DNA of 64,000 bases from Winogradskyella psychrotolerans. Its GTDB lineage: Bacteria > Bacteroidota > Bacteroidia > Flavobacteriales > Flavobacteriaceae. The stretch spans positions 248,001-312,000 of the forward strand of contig NZ_JAHKPN010000011.1 of the NCBI RefSeq assembly GCF_018860545.1, read 5' to 3'. Positions 16,055 through 25,255 of the stretch are shown here, one piece after another (position 1 is the first letter of the stretch; each line of letters opens with the position of its first letter). The notes under the pieces were generated by a model. It did no database searches and had not been told where the DNA came from. It saw only the letters and a list, made by a program, of their open reading frames with translations. The position numbers and the translations under genes were made by a program.

Positions 16055-18970
16055 TCAATGTGTTAATTCTATTGTAATCGTTACTTTTGTTCCTGAGACG
16101 ACTTGGTGTATGTTGTATACATCTTCGACCTCTAATTTTACTTTTTTATCCTGACTGCGATTTAATAAATCGATTCGTTTTTGATTAGCTGATGTCGCAA
16201 AGGATTTGTGATTTCCTGCACGTTGATTTTTGATTTTTGCTGATGCTTCACGACCAATACCATTGTCTATAATCTCACAAATTAAAAGGTTGAAGACGCT
16301 GTCTTTTACAAAATTTAAAATCAGTTTTTTATTATCTTTTTTATGAAGTAAGCCGTGTTTTAAAGCATTTTCAACATAAGGCTGAATAAATAATGAAGGC
16401 ACAAATGTGTTTTCTAATTTGAGGTTTTCATCAACGTGAATTTCAAATTTAAAATCGTCATCAAAACGGTCTTTCTCAAGTTCTAAATAGAGTTTTAGTG
16501 TTTTAATTTCTTCATTTAAAGAAATTTCATTGGTTTGGCTATGCTCTAAATAGGTTCGTATTAATCTAGAAAATTTCACTAAATACTGACGCGCCAACTT
16601 CTTTTCATTCAAAATAATATAATCTTGAATAGAGTTTAAGGCATTGAATATAAAATGAGGATTCATCTGCGATCTCAGATTTTCTAATTGAGAAAACACC
16701 AATTGCTGATTAATCTTTGCTTTTTCTAATGCTTGTTGCTGAGAAACATTTAAACGAGCTGTTTTCCGAGAAAAGTACCACCACACTATAGTTATTGAAA
16801 TTAATAAAATTGAGCTATAAAACCACCATGTTTTATAAAATGGCAACCTTACGTTTAAACTGACACAAATAGGTTCTGTATATGTTTTTTGAAATGTATT
16901 TTTTGCTCTTAAATGAAAGGTGAACTTCCCGGCAGGTAACGTATTAAATTTCACAAAATCTAAACCTTTTTCTACTGCTATCCAATTATCACTGTAACCT
17001 TCTAATTGGTATTCATAATTCACAAACTCGTTAGATTGAAATCCGTTAACATTAAAACCAAATCTAATTTCACTATCTGTTTGGTCTAATTCATAATTGG
17101 ATTGAACAATAGTGTCTTTTTCTAAAATCGCTACAGAGGTAAAATACGGCTGAAGCGTTTGTCTTGTTTTAATAATAGTATTAGCATCAAATTGATATAG
17201 TCCCATATTAGAACCAAAGAAAACATCATCATCCTGAACAACAATAGAATTAATGTTGTAAGAGTCCATACCATCTTCCTTATTTACGGTTATGACCTTT
17301 TGGGTGTCATAATTATAATTTTGTAACCCTCTATCTGTGGCAATCCATAAGGATTTTTCATCTGGTGTAATCACATTGATAACATTAGAAGCTAAGCCAT
17401 TTTTCATATTCAATTTATACTGTAAACTATCATTTACAAAACCATACAATCCCTTATTATAAGTGGCAACCCAAACAACATCATCTGCTGTTATTGCAAT
17501 TTTAGAACCATAAATAGGGGTATTATTATAGGTAATTTGTTTATAGGCTTTTGTCTTTAAATCGACCACACCAAAACCATCAATAAAATTAGAATAAGCT
17601 TTAGTTTTATTCTTGTTTAAGACGGAACCATAACTTCTCACCAAACGCAATAAAGACAGGGAATCTCCTTTTTTACTATATATAGATAAGGCATGCGGAA
17701 GGCTCACTAAATATTGGTCTTCATCGTAAACAGAGATAGATTTTGTTACAATCAACTTACTTTTCTTATTCAATTCTTCTTTTGAGTTATGAAAAACGGA
17801 CTCAGTTGTCGCTACCATTAAAAGATCTTTAGATAGTGCGTTGTAACAAATGCCGTAAATATTGTTCCTAAACGAAACATCAAGTTGTTTTATACCATTA
17901 TCTGTTTTAGAATAGTTAAAAATATTAAAGTCCGAAGTCGCCAAATACAAGTTTTCTTTGTCGGTTTTTTCAATAGCAGTAACCCCTACATTATTTGGTA
18001 AAGCTATTTTTTTTAAGGCAAGATTGGGCATTACAAAAACACCGTTTTTTAGCGTTGTCACCCAAAAATTAGTATTAGAATCTATGATAAGATCTGTAGT
18101 GTAGCTATTCTTAAAATAGCGTTCACTAATCCTTAGTTTATTATTCTTAATTTCAGTAATAAAAATACCTCTATTCGTTAACACCCATAATTCATCTTTT
18201 ACTTGGTAGGCATTCACTACAATTAAAGAAGCCAGTTTTTTAGGCAATTTCACCTCTTTTAAGTCCTTATCATTAGAAATATAGAACAAGACATTTCTTT
18301 TAGAAGACATTAATTCATTGAAAAAAAACACACGATTATCATATTTAAAAAACTTTTTTGCCCCACTTAGTTGAGCGGTTTCAAATGGGTTTTTATGAAT
18401 TGATTGAGCGTTTTTTAATGCCGGATCTTCTGTAAAATATATGCGGTTGTTTTTATTAAAATATAAACCCTCTTTAAGGCTGTTTAACTGATTAAAGTGA
18501 TCTCCATAGATTCCAGAAACAGAATTGACAACGGCTTTAGTATCTAAGTTAACACTAATTAAATTTTTATTTACAGAAATTACAAGATGATTATTATAAA
18601 CCGTGAAATCAACTAAAGTTTTAATCTCTTCAAAATCTTTAAAGAGCTTTAGTTCATTATTGTCAACATAAAAAAATTGTCCGGAAAGATTATTACACCA
18701 AAGACGCCCTTTAGCATCTAAAGTAAGGCCAAACAGAGAACGACCACGTTTTAGAGGATTGGTAAAAAATGTGTAATGCTTTCCATCATAACGATACAAA
18801 CCTTTATCTGCTGCTAACCAAATAAAACCTTCTTGATCTTCAATGATATCATAAAACTCAATATCTGGTAAGCCATCTTTTTCGGTGAGGTGAATAGACA
18901 CAGGTTGTTGAGCTGACAGAATCCAGGTTGTAAGTAAAACAAATAAATATTGAAAAGGCCGCAGTTTCAA
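16055..18970 (-). CDS. Propeller-type sensor histidine kinase, LytS-like (module 1)
   Basis: 971 residues. The signal peptide (up to LSAQQ) is followed by a periplasmic two-component-regulator beta-propeller (about 25-640). Blades are marked by motifs such as EDQEGFIWLAADKGLYRYDG, AKGRLWCNN and DDVWVATYNKGLYGF. A Y_Y_Y domain lies at about 640-705 (YQLEGYSDNWIAVEKG, FNTLPAGKFTFHLRAKN), followed by one transmembrane helix at about 714-734. The cytoplasmic part is a His_kinase/HATPase pair of the LytS type. The phosphorylated histidine is in RSQMNPHFIFNALNSIQ near residue 772, and the ATP-binding motif is DNGIGREASAK. It resembles hybrid two-component sensors but lacks the fused receiver; the receiver is the next gene. 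It likely senses a periplasmic ligand. Confidence 0.93.
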   Translation of the reverse strand: MKLRPFQYLFVLLTTWILSAQQPVSIHLTEKDGLPDIEFYDIIEDQEGFIWLAADKGLYRYDGKHYTFFTNPLKRGRSLFGLTLDAKGRLWCNNLSGQFFYVDNNELKLFKDFEEIKTLVDFTVYNNHLVISVNKNLISVNLDTKAVVNSVSGIYGDHFNQLNSLKEGLYFNKNNRIYFTEDPALKNAQSIHKNPFETAQLSGAKKFFKYDNRVFFFNELMSSKRNVLFYISNDKDLKEVKLPKKLASLIVVNAYQVKDELWVLTNRGIFITEIKNNKLRISERYFKNSYTTDLIIDSNTNFWVTTLKNGVFVMPNLALKKIALPNNVGVTAIEKTDKENLYLATSDFNIFNYSKTDNGIKQLDVSFRNNIYGICYNALSKDLLMVATTESVFHNSKEELNKKSKLIVTKSISVYDEDQYLVSLPHALSIYSKKGDSLSLLRLVRSYGSVLNKNKTKAYSNFIDGFGVVDLKTKAYKQITYNNTPIYGSKIAITADDVVWVATYNKGLYGFVNDSLQYKLNMKNGLASNVINVITPDEKSLWIATDRGLQNYNYDTQKVITVNKEDGMDSYNINSIVVQDDDVFFGSNMGLYQFDANTIIKTRQTLQPYFTSVAILEKDTIVQSNYELDQTDSEIRFGFNVNGFQSNEFVNYEYQLEGYSDNWIAVEKGLDFVKFNTLPAGKFTFHLRAKNTFQKTYTEPICVSLNVRLPFYKTWWFYSSILLISITIVWWYFSRKTARLNVSQQQALEKAKINQQLVFSQLENLRSQMNPHFIFNALNSIQDYIILNEKKLARQYLVKFSRLIRTYLEHSQTNEISLNEEIKTLKLYLELEKDRFDDDFKFEIHVDENLKLENTFVPSLFIQPYVENALKHGLLHKKDNKKLILNFVKDSVFNLLICEIIDNGIGREASAKIKNQRAGNHKSFATSANQKRIDLLNRSQDKKVKLEVEDVYNIHQVVSGTKVTITIELTH

Positions 18971-19048
18971 CTTGTAGATTTAGGGCTGAATTTACAAATT
19001 AATCTATTGGACTTTATTTTTATTTAGTAAAAAGCACTTTTTGACTAA

Positions 19049-19057
19049 TGAATGGTA
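19049..19057 (-). promoter_or_regulatory. Single TGAATGGTA box upstream of the module 1 kinase
   Basis: One exact copy of the box found upstream of the LRR gene and the 10555 gene lies 79 bases before the kinase start. Only a degenerate partner is visible 21-22 bases further out. This suggests weak autoregulation of the module. Confidence 0.4.
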
Positions 19058-19128
19058 AGTAAATCTTAAATAAACGACCTTCTCAGATTTAACCTAACAC
19101 AACATCAATTCAGCTTTAATCTAAAAAA

Positions 19129-19160
19129 AAAGTTGAACTAAAATTAATTAGTCCAACTTT
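19129..19160. terminator. Terminator of the LamG/beta-helix gene
   Basis: AAAGTTGAACTAA pairs with TTAGTCCAACTTT around a short AT loop, with one internal mismatch. On the minus strand it is followed by a run of nine T. It lies 23 bases past the stop codon at 19183. Confidence 0.8.
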
Positions 19161-19182
19161 CTTCAATTGACTAATAGCACCT

Positions 19183-21363
19183 TTATTTCTTCACAAAGCG
19201 TTTAGTTGAAACGTTTCCGTTTTCATCTTCAATTTTAATTAAGAATATTCCGTTTGATAATCCTGAAACATCAATAGTTTTATTTTGAGTTCTTAAAACT
19301 TCAGCTCCTAAAACAGAATAAACTGATACTTGTTTTAAGTTTTGAGTCATTTCAATATTTAAAATTGAAGTGGTTGGATTAGGATATAATTTGATGTCAT
19401 TTTCATGTAACACCACATCATTAATTCCTAAAGACGGATCGTATTCATAAGCACCACGATCTACTGTTGTATTAAAAATACGATTGTTAAATAATAAATC
19501 TGTAGTAATATCTGCTGGAATTAAACTATTATCACCACTATCAATGGATGAAGAACCAGCCGTTAATTTAAAATCTACATCTAAATTAGGGTCTGTAGAA
19601 CTTGTTGCTGTAGTCCCTGTTATTAACGATAGTCCATCTTCATCCGTGTTATTCTTTACAATTCTACTAGCATTTGTATTGCCAAATCTCGTAGAATTTG
19701 TAGCTGTTCTACCAATAGCTTTTGCTAGTGTAGCGGTGTTATCTGTGTTAGCCCAAAATATATTATTAGCAACGGTAATAGTTCCCCACTCTCCATTATT
19801 TCTTGATATTTCTACTACAGGATAATCTCCACCACCACTACCGGCACTAATATTATTAACAAATGTATTATTTACTACATCTGCATTAAGCGTAACGCTA
19901 GTAAAATAAGCCCTCAAACGCAAGGCAGCTGCACCAACACCATTTCTGTTTTTTACGGCATCATTATCTGTGATATTAGATCTAAACAAAGTATTTGTTA
20001 CCGTAATATTCATTGTTCCTACAGAACCAGAACGATGATAGTCGATACCTGAAGCTGCATTAGCTAAATTATTTTCTATAACACAAGCATCTACAATCAT
20101 ATTAGACTCTGAGGTTGTCGTTGTTAGCGCTAAACCAGCTCCTGTAAATGCTACATTATTTTTAATGACACTATTTTTTATCGTAAAATTAGCAACAGCA
20201 ACTGCTTTAAAAAGTCCACCACCAAAACGGTCGTCACCAGATGTCGCATCTGCATTACCATCTTTAATGGTGACACCATCTACCGTTAAATTATTTGTCG
20301 TAATTTCTACAACGTGTGTACTATTATCATCTCTTGTAGAATCATTAAAATCTACTGCTGCACTATCATCTCCCAACAAGTCTCCGCTTAATATTGTTTC
20401 ATTTGTAGTATGGATTAAACTCATATCTCTTTCAGATAAAGTAGCTTCAGTACCAGCAAAACCACCGTAAAGATTGGTATTTACTACAAAGCTTTCATTT
20501 CTATCAGAAGCGTGTGGCTTATAAGTTCCTTTAGCTACCCAAACTTGGTCATTTAAATCTGTAATCGCTAAAGCACTATGTAAATCTGTAAAAGCATCTG
20601 CCCAAGAAGTACCATCATTAGAACCTGTTGCACTTGCATCTACATAAAATATATCCGCTTCAGGTATATGTGCATAAATATCTTGAACCTCTGTAGCCGT
20701 TAATGTTCTATTAAAGATTTCTATATCATCAATGTTTCCATAATAATCATTTGATGAAACTCTAAATGTGGCATTATTATTTAAAAAAGGCTGATTAATA
20801 CTTGAATCTATCCCATTAGAAAGTGTTGTATGCAAAGTCCCATCAATATAAATACTATTATCAAAAGCTATACCTGTAGCATCTCGTTTTGTGGTAAAAA
20901 CGATATGATGCCATCCACCATTAAAAACAGATGAAAAGTTGGATTGAGAAGACTGATGCGATGTGTTTCCGTTTATAAAGTTTGCTACTAGTGTATTACT
21001 TGTTGTCGTTGTCATAGAAATTCCATCTCCTGAGCCGTTTGATTCGCGAATATCAAAAATTTCTTGAGCCGTTCCTGTAGGTGCAGAACCTGCAATCCAA
21101 AAACTAATACTAATTTCATCATTATAACCTGTAAGCGTATACCCATTTCTAGTAACTGCATTTGCTCTAATAGCATTATCTGCTCCACCAAAGCGATCTG
21201 GTCTTAGTGTCGGTGCTGTTCCAGATAAATCGCCATTTCCAGGATCTGCTACATTAATTAAACTTCCACCATTAAACGTATATTTTGCTACTGCGTCTGT
21301 TGGTACTTGTGCAATGGATAAACTACTTATAAAAAGTAGCATAAAAAGTAATCTTGTTGTCAT
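19183..21363 (-). CDS. Secreted LamG / right-handed beta-helix protein with T9SS sorting domain
   Basis: 726 residues. A signal peptide (MTTRLLFMLLFISSLSIAQ) is followed by a LamG/concanavalin-like jelly roll at about 30-230 (GYNDEISISFWIAGSAPTG, WHHIVFTTKRD, IDDIEIFNRTLTATEVQDIY). After IFYVDASATGSNDGTSWADA comes a parallel beta-helix of pectin-lyase type at about 240-640 (LTVDGVTIKDGN, FTIKNSVIKNN, VDACVIENN and further coils). The last 75 residues (DIKLYPNPTTSILNIEM to STKRFVKK) form a T9SS type A sorting domain. Such proteins sit on the cell surface and often bind or cleave polysaccharides, but no catalytic residues could be assigned. It lies directly downstream of the module 2 LytTR regulator and has the same leader motif as the LRR gene. 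Confidence 0.88.
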   Translation of the reverse strand: MTTRLLFMLLFISSLSIAQVPTDAVAKYTFNGGSLINVADPGNGDLSGTAPTLRPDRFGGADNAIRANAVTRNGYTLTGYNDEISISFWIAGSAPTGTAQEIFDIRESNGSGDGISMTTTTSNTLVANFINGNTSHQSSQSNFSSVFNGGWHHIVFTTKRDATGIAFDNSIYIDGTLHTTLSNGIDSSINQPFLNNNATFRVSSNDYYGNIDDIEIFNRTLTATEVQDIYAHIPEADIFYVDASATGSNDGTSWADAFTDLHSALAITDLNDQVWVAKGTYKPHASDRNESFVVNTNLYGGFAGTEATLSERDMSLIHTTNETILSGDLLGDDSAAVDFNDSTRDDNSTHVVEITTNNLTVDGVTIKDGNADATSGDDRFGGGLFKAVAVANFTIKNSVIKNNVAFTGAGLALTTTTSESNMIVDACVIENNLANAASGIDYHRSGSVGTMNITVTNTLFRSNITDNDAVKNRNGVGAAALRLRAYFTSVTLNADVVNNTFVNNISAGSGGGDYPVVEISRNNGEWGTITVANNIFWANTDNTATLAKAIGRTATNSTRFGNTNASRIVKNNTDEDGLSLITGTTATSSTDPNLDVDFKLTAGSSSIDSGDNSLIPADITTDLLFNNRIFNTTVDRGAYEYDPSLGINDVVLHENDIKLYPNPTTSILNIEMTQNLKQVSVYSVLGAEVLRTQNKTIDVSGLSNGIFLIKIEDENGNVSTKRFVKK

Positions 21364-21395
21364 AATAAATTTGGTTTTAATTGTTGTTAATGAAC

Positions 21396-21448
21396 CAAAT
21401 ATCTATTATGATGCTTTAAAAAAAAGCAGTTAATTTCTGAAATGTACG
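21396..21448 (-). promoter_or_regulatory. Putative LytTR-controlled promoter of the LamG/beta-helix gene
   Basis: A -7-like box GATATTTG (plus 21396-21403) lies 35 bases from a TGAAATGTACG box (21438-21448), the same distance as in the module 1 promoters but with a diverged box sequence. The 18-base leader AAACCAAATTTATTATG is conserved at the start codon. A second direct repeat is not convincing. Confidence 0.4.
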
Positions 21449-21467
21449 TTTCAACTTCTAAAAAACG

Positions 21468-22220
21468 CTAACCTATATTCTGCACAATGGTTAAAAACTC
21501 ATCTTTCTTATCTTTTGATATAGAGACGCTTTCATTATTGTCCATAATAATATAACCACCATCTTTTTTGCAGTATTCTTGAATGTACTTTAGATTAATG
21601 AGGTAAGAACGGTGTGGTCTATAGAACGTAGGAATGGACTCTAGTAAGGTTTCAAAATGTTTAAGCGGTTTGCTTATTAATAATTCGGAAGCATTATGAA
21701 CACTTACTTTAGTGTACATGCCATCGGCTTTTAAAAGAATAATATCTTCAAAATTGATAAACTTTATACCATCTGCAACAGGAAGCCCTATTTTTTTGAA
21801 ATTAGAAGATTTTAGACTTTTCTGAAGTTCTTCTAATTTTAAATTAATATGAGATTTCCCAATATTAGCTATCGCTTTTTCAATAGCGTCAACTAATTTA
21901 TCTGCTCGCAATGGTTTTAATAAATAATCTACAGCTGAAAGTTCAAAGGCTTTAATGGCATATTCGCTATAAGCGGTTGTGAATATGATTTCAAAATTTG
22001 AAGTTGCACTATCAATAAAATCAAATATTTCTAAACCCGAATGCTCTGGCATTTCAATATCTAAAAACACAATTTTTGGTTGCTCTTTTTTAATAATGTC
22101 TACACCACTTATTAAATCTTCAGCCGTAAAAATAGATGTAATTTTAGAGCAGTTTTCTCTTATTAAAATTTCTAGTAATTTTCTAGCCTTTGGCTCATCA
22201 TCTATAATTACTACGTTCAT
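21468..22220 (-). CDS. LytTR-family response regulator (module 2)
   Basis: 250 residues, the same length and architecture as the regulator at 15202. The receiver has the acidic pair in VIIDDEPKARK and phospho-acceptor Asp54 in IVFLDIEMPEHSG. The switch region is IIFTTAYSEYAIKAF and the lysine is in DYLLKPLR. The LytTR domain (about 145-248) contains DIILLKADGMYTKVSVHN, KPLKHFETLL and FYRPHRSYLINLKYIQ. It is separated from its kinase gene by only 10 bases, a tighter operon than module 1. Its probable target is the LamG/beta-helix gene immediately downstream, and perhaps its own kinase (box at 25241-25249). Confidence 0.93.
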   Translation of the reverse strand: MNVVIIDDEPKARKLLEILIRENCSKITSIFTAEDLISGVDIIKKEQPKIVFLDIEMPEHSGLEIFDFIDSATSNFEIIFTTAYSEYAIKAFELSAVDYLLKPLRADKLVDAIEKAIANIGKSHINLKLEELQKSLKSSNFKKIGLPVADGIKFINFEDIILLKADGMYTKVSVHNASELLISKPLKHFETLLESIPTFYRPHRSYLINLKYIQEYCKKDGGYIIMDNNESVSISKDKKDEFLTIVQNIG

Positions 22221-22230
22221 AATTCTAGGT

Positions 22231-25167
22231 TTAGGTTGTAAAAGGAATATTAATTTCTACTTGTGTTCCGGATGGTTGGTTATCTTCAAACAAATCTATT
22301 ATAGTGACTCCGACTTGCTTTTGTTTACCATAATTTAATAATGCCAATCGGTCTTGAGTGGCTTTTGTTGCAAAGGATTTATGCTTTTTGTTTTTTCGTG
22401 CTTTAAACACTTCTGCCTTACCTCTACCAACACCATTATCTACAATGAGGCATTTCACTGTTTTTGTATTGTCATTAATAAAAAAATCTATCTTTAAAAT
22501 ACGGTCTGTTTTACGATGTAACAAACCATGCTTTAGTGCATTTTCTACGTAAGGCTGAATGAGCATTGTTGGAATATAAACTTCTCCTGTAGTTAAACTC
22601 CCAGAACTATTAATAGTATACTCTAGCTTATCTTCAAAACGTAATTTTTCTAACTCTAAATACATGTCAAGACAATCAATTTCTTCTTGAAGCGTAATAC
22701 GTCCTTTGGTGCTATGGTTTAGGTATGTTCTGATTAAATCTGCAAATTTACCCAAGTATATACTTGCTAATATTTTTTGATTCAACACAATATATTCCTG
22801 AATGGAATTAAGCGCATTAAATATGAAATGCGGATTCATTTGAGACCGTAAATTTTCTAATTTCAAATTAATCAACTCATTGTCTAAGGACAGTTGCTTT
22901 ATTTCTAATTGCCGTTGTTGCTCCTTTTGTTTTATTTTTCTTCGGAAGTATAAAACCGTCGATCCTAGTACTAAAAATGATAAGCCTGAAATAAACCACC
23001 ATGTTTTCCAAAATGGTCTTTCAATAGAAAATTTAAGTTCTTTTATTGTGGCATCACTACTTTCAAAGTCAAGTATAGGTTTTACTTGAAAGGTGTAGCT
23101 TCCGGCAGGCAAGCTATTGTATTTAACGGAATTTATTCCTGTTTCTGTTGATACCCAATCGGTATTTAATCCTAATAAGCGATAGGTATATGTTCCCTTC
23201 TGATTAAATTGGAACCCATTAACATTAAATTCAATGTTAATTGTATTTTGATCGTAATCAAGGTCATAATTAGGTCTTACTTGTGTGGCTTCTTCATTAA
23301 TTTCTATTTGACTAAAATAAACGTTATGCTGTATTGGTGTTTTAAATACTTTCTCTTTGTCAATTCTAAACAACCCTAAATTAGAAGAAAAAACAACCGT
23401 ATTATCTAAAATTTCTATACCAGAAATATCATACGACACGATACCATCTCTTTTCGTTAAGGTTTTTATTTTTTTGGTTTCTGTTTCTAATAATTGTATG
23501 CCATTATCTGTGGCTATCCATAGCTTATTGCCATCTGCTTTAATGTTTTCAATACGGTTAGACACTAAACCATTTTCGGTTGTAAAATGAGACACCACTT
23601 TATCATGCGCTATACCATAAATCCCATCTTTAAATGTGGCGACCCAAACCATTCCATTTTTAGTTTTGGTAAGTGAAATTGCAAAAATAGATTGGTCATT
23701 ATTCCTGATATGTTTAGGCTTCCAATCACAATCGTAAATTACTAAATCGTCTATAAAACCAATATAAGTGCTTTTGTATTCTGAATCATAAAATGAGGTA
23801 AATGTCCTTTTATTTGAAGAAATATCCTGACCTTTTTTATTGAAATTATTACTATCTAATAAGCGCACATCGGCATAGTTTGCAAATAATAGGTTTTCAT
23901 TATTTATAATAGACAAACTCTTTGCTGCATGAAAATTATTAAAAGCAGTAACTTGTTTTGTTTTATTATCTAATAAAAAGCCATCATCATCTTTACTTAT
24001 AAAAGTTAACTGTTCTTTTGCATGGTGTTTTATGGCTGAAACTCGCGCTGTTGATGGCAAATCTATAATATCTTCTGTATGATTTATGACATCATAAAAA
24101 CCAACATCTCCTCTATTAGTTCCAAAAAACAAGGTGTTATCATCTATCTTTTCTAGACTACTTATATTACTATTTTCTTCCGAAATGTTTAAACGTTCTA
24201 TATGAATATTAGGAATAACAAACACACCATTGTTCAGCGTCGTAAACCAGAAGTTATCATCTTTATCTTTTATAATTTTGGTAACATGATACCGTTGTAA
24301 AAACTGCTTTTCTAATTTAAATTTATCATTGTTATACGAGTACACTAAAACACCAGTATTCGTAGCGACCCATAACTGTCCATTATTTTCAAAATACGAG
24401 AGATATCGCTGATAGGAAAGCTCCTCGAAATCATGGATTTCAGTATATTGATTCTTATTTAAATCGAGCTTAAAAAAACGATTTTTTTCGCCATGTTCCC
24501 TTATAAAGAATAACATAGATCCTAACTTAAAGAGCTTTGATTTTTGATTAACATTGTATTTGCCATTCTTTTTAGGTTTTGGTAATTCGAACTTAAAAAG
24601 GTTTTCTTTTTTATAACCTTTGCTTAGTTTACATAAGTTATCGAACGACCCAAAAAAAATGTCATTATTATACTCAAAAGGTTCCCCAAAAGCAAGGGTA
24701 GTCTCATACGATGTGGTGACTTTCTTACTTAATAAATCGACATAATAAATCCTATATTTGGTAAAAACAATTAGAGTTTCTGGGGTCACTACAAAATTTG
24801 AAAGCTCCCCTTTAAGTTCCTTTCCAAGATCTATAAACGTCATAAGCTGATCATCCTCTACATAGAAGAATTGTCCGGAAATATTATTACACCAAATACG
24901 TCCCAAATGATCTTCTTTAGGTTCAAAAACAGATAAGCCTCTTTTTTCTTGGTTGCTGTAGTTTTTAAAGACTTTTCCATCATATCTAAAAAGCCCTTTA
25001 TCTGCAGCTAACCAAATAAACCCTTTTCTGTCTTCTATAATATTATAGAATTCTTTGTCTGGCAAGCCATCTTTTTCTGTAAGGTGTACAGATACGGGCT
25101 CTTGTGCTTGCGTATAACCTAAGCACAATTGAAATAATATAAAAAAGAGAATTTTCTTCAGCATCAT
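22231..25167 (-). CDS. Propeller-type sensor histidine kinase, LytS-like (module 2)
   Basis: 978 residues, co-linear with the module 1 kinase. The signal peptide (MMLKKILFFILFQLCLGYTQAQ) leads into a shared start of the propeller (PVSVHLTEKDGLPDKEFYNI, nearly identical in both kinases). The propeller spans about 25-640, the Y_Y_Y domain about 645-712 (YRLLGLNTDWVSTETG, YNSLPAGSYTFQV) and a transmembrane helix about 722-742. The His_kinase domain has its histidine in RSQMNPHFIFNALNSIQ near residue 778; the ATP lid motif is DNGVGRGKAE. The middle propeller blades differ most from module 1, as expected if the two read different ligands. Confidence 0.93.
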   Translation of the reverse strand: MMLKKILFFILFQLCLGYTQAQEPVSVHLTEKDGLPDKEFYNIIEDRKGFIWLAADKGLFRYDGKVFKNYSNQEKRGLSVFEPKEDHLGRIWCNNISGQFFYVEDDQLMTFIDLGKELKGELSNFVVTPETLIVFTKYRIYYVDLLSKKVTTSYETTLAFGEPFEYNNDIFFGSFDNLCKLSKGYKKENLFKFELPKPKKNGKYNVNQKSKLFKLGSMLFFIREHGEKNRFFKLDLNKNQYTEIHDFEELSYQRYLSYFENNGQLWVATNTGVLVYSYNNDKFKLEKQFLQRYHVTKIIKDKDDNFWFTTLNNGVFVIPNIHIERLNISEENSNISSLEKIDDNTLFFGTNRGDVGFYDVINHTEDIIDLPSTARVSAIKHHAKEQLTFISKDDDGFLLDNKTKQVTAFNNFHAAKSLSIINNENLLFANYADVRLLDSNNFNKKGQDISSNKRTFTSFYDSEYKSTYIGFIDDLVIYDCDWKPKHIRNNDQSIFAISLTKTKNGMVWVATFKDGIYGIAHDKVVSHFTTENGLVSNRIENIKADGNKLWIATDNGIQLLETETKKIKTLTKRDGIVSYDISGIEILDNTVVFSSNLGLFRIDKEKVFKTPIQHNVYFSQIEINEEATQVRPNYDLDYDQNTINIEFNVNGFQFNQKGTYTYRLLGLNTDWVSTETGINSVKYNSLPAGSYTFQVKPILDFESSDATIKELKFSIERPFWKTWWFISGLSFLVLGSTVLYFRRKIKQKEQQRQLEIKQLSLDNELINLKLENLRSQMNPHFIFNALNSIQEYIVLNQKILASIYLGKFADLIRTYLNHSTKGRITLQEEIDCLDMYLELEKLRFEDKLEYTINSSGSLTTGEVYIPTMLIQPYVENALKHGLLHRKTDRILKIDFFINDNTKTVKCLIVDNGVGRGKAEVFKARKNKKHKSFATKATQDRLALLNYGKQKQVGVTIIDLFEDNQPSGTQVEINIPFTT

Positions 25168-25196
25168 AATATTGTAGCTAAAACTACAACAAATTA

Positions 25197-25249
25197 CAAA
25201 CTGAAAGCCTATTAGCTTTTAAAAGTGGGTTTTTAACTGCTGAATGTCG
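25197..25249 (-). promoter_or_regulatory. Possible promoter and LytTR-like box of the module 2 kinase
   Basis: TCAGTTTG (plus 25197-25204) resembles a -7 box. A TGAATGTCG box starts 37 bases away at 25241. The box resembles the one upstream of the LamG gene more than those of module 1. No clear second repeat. Confidence 0.3.
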
Positions 25250-25255
25250 TTTTTT

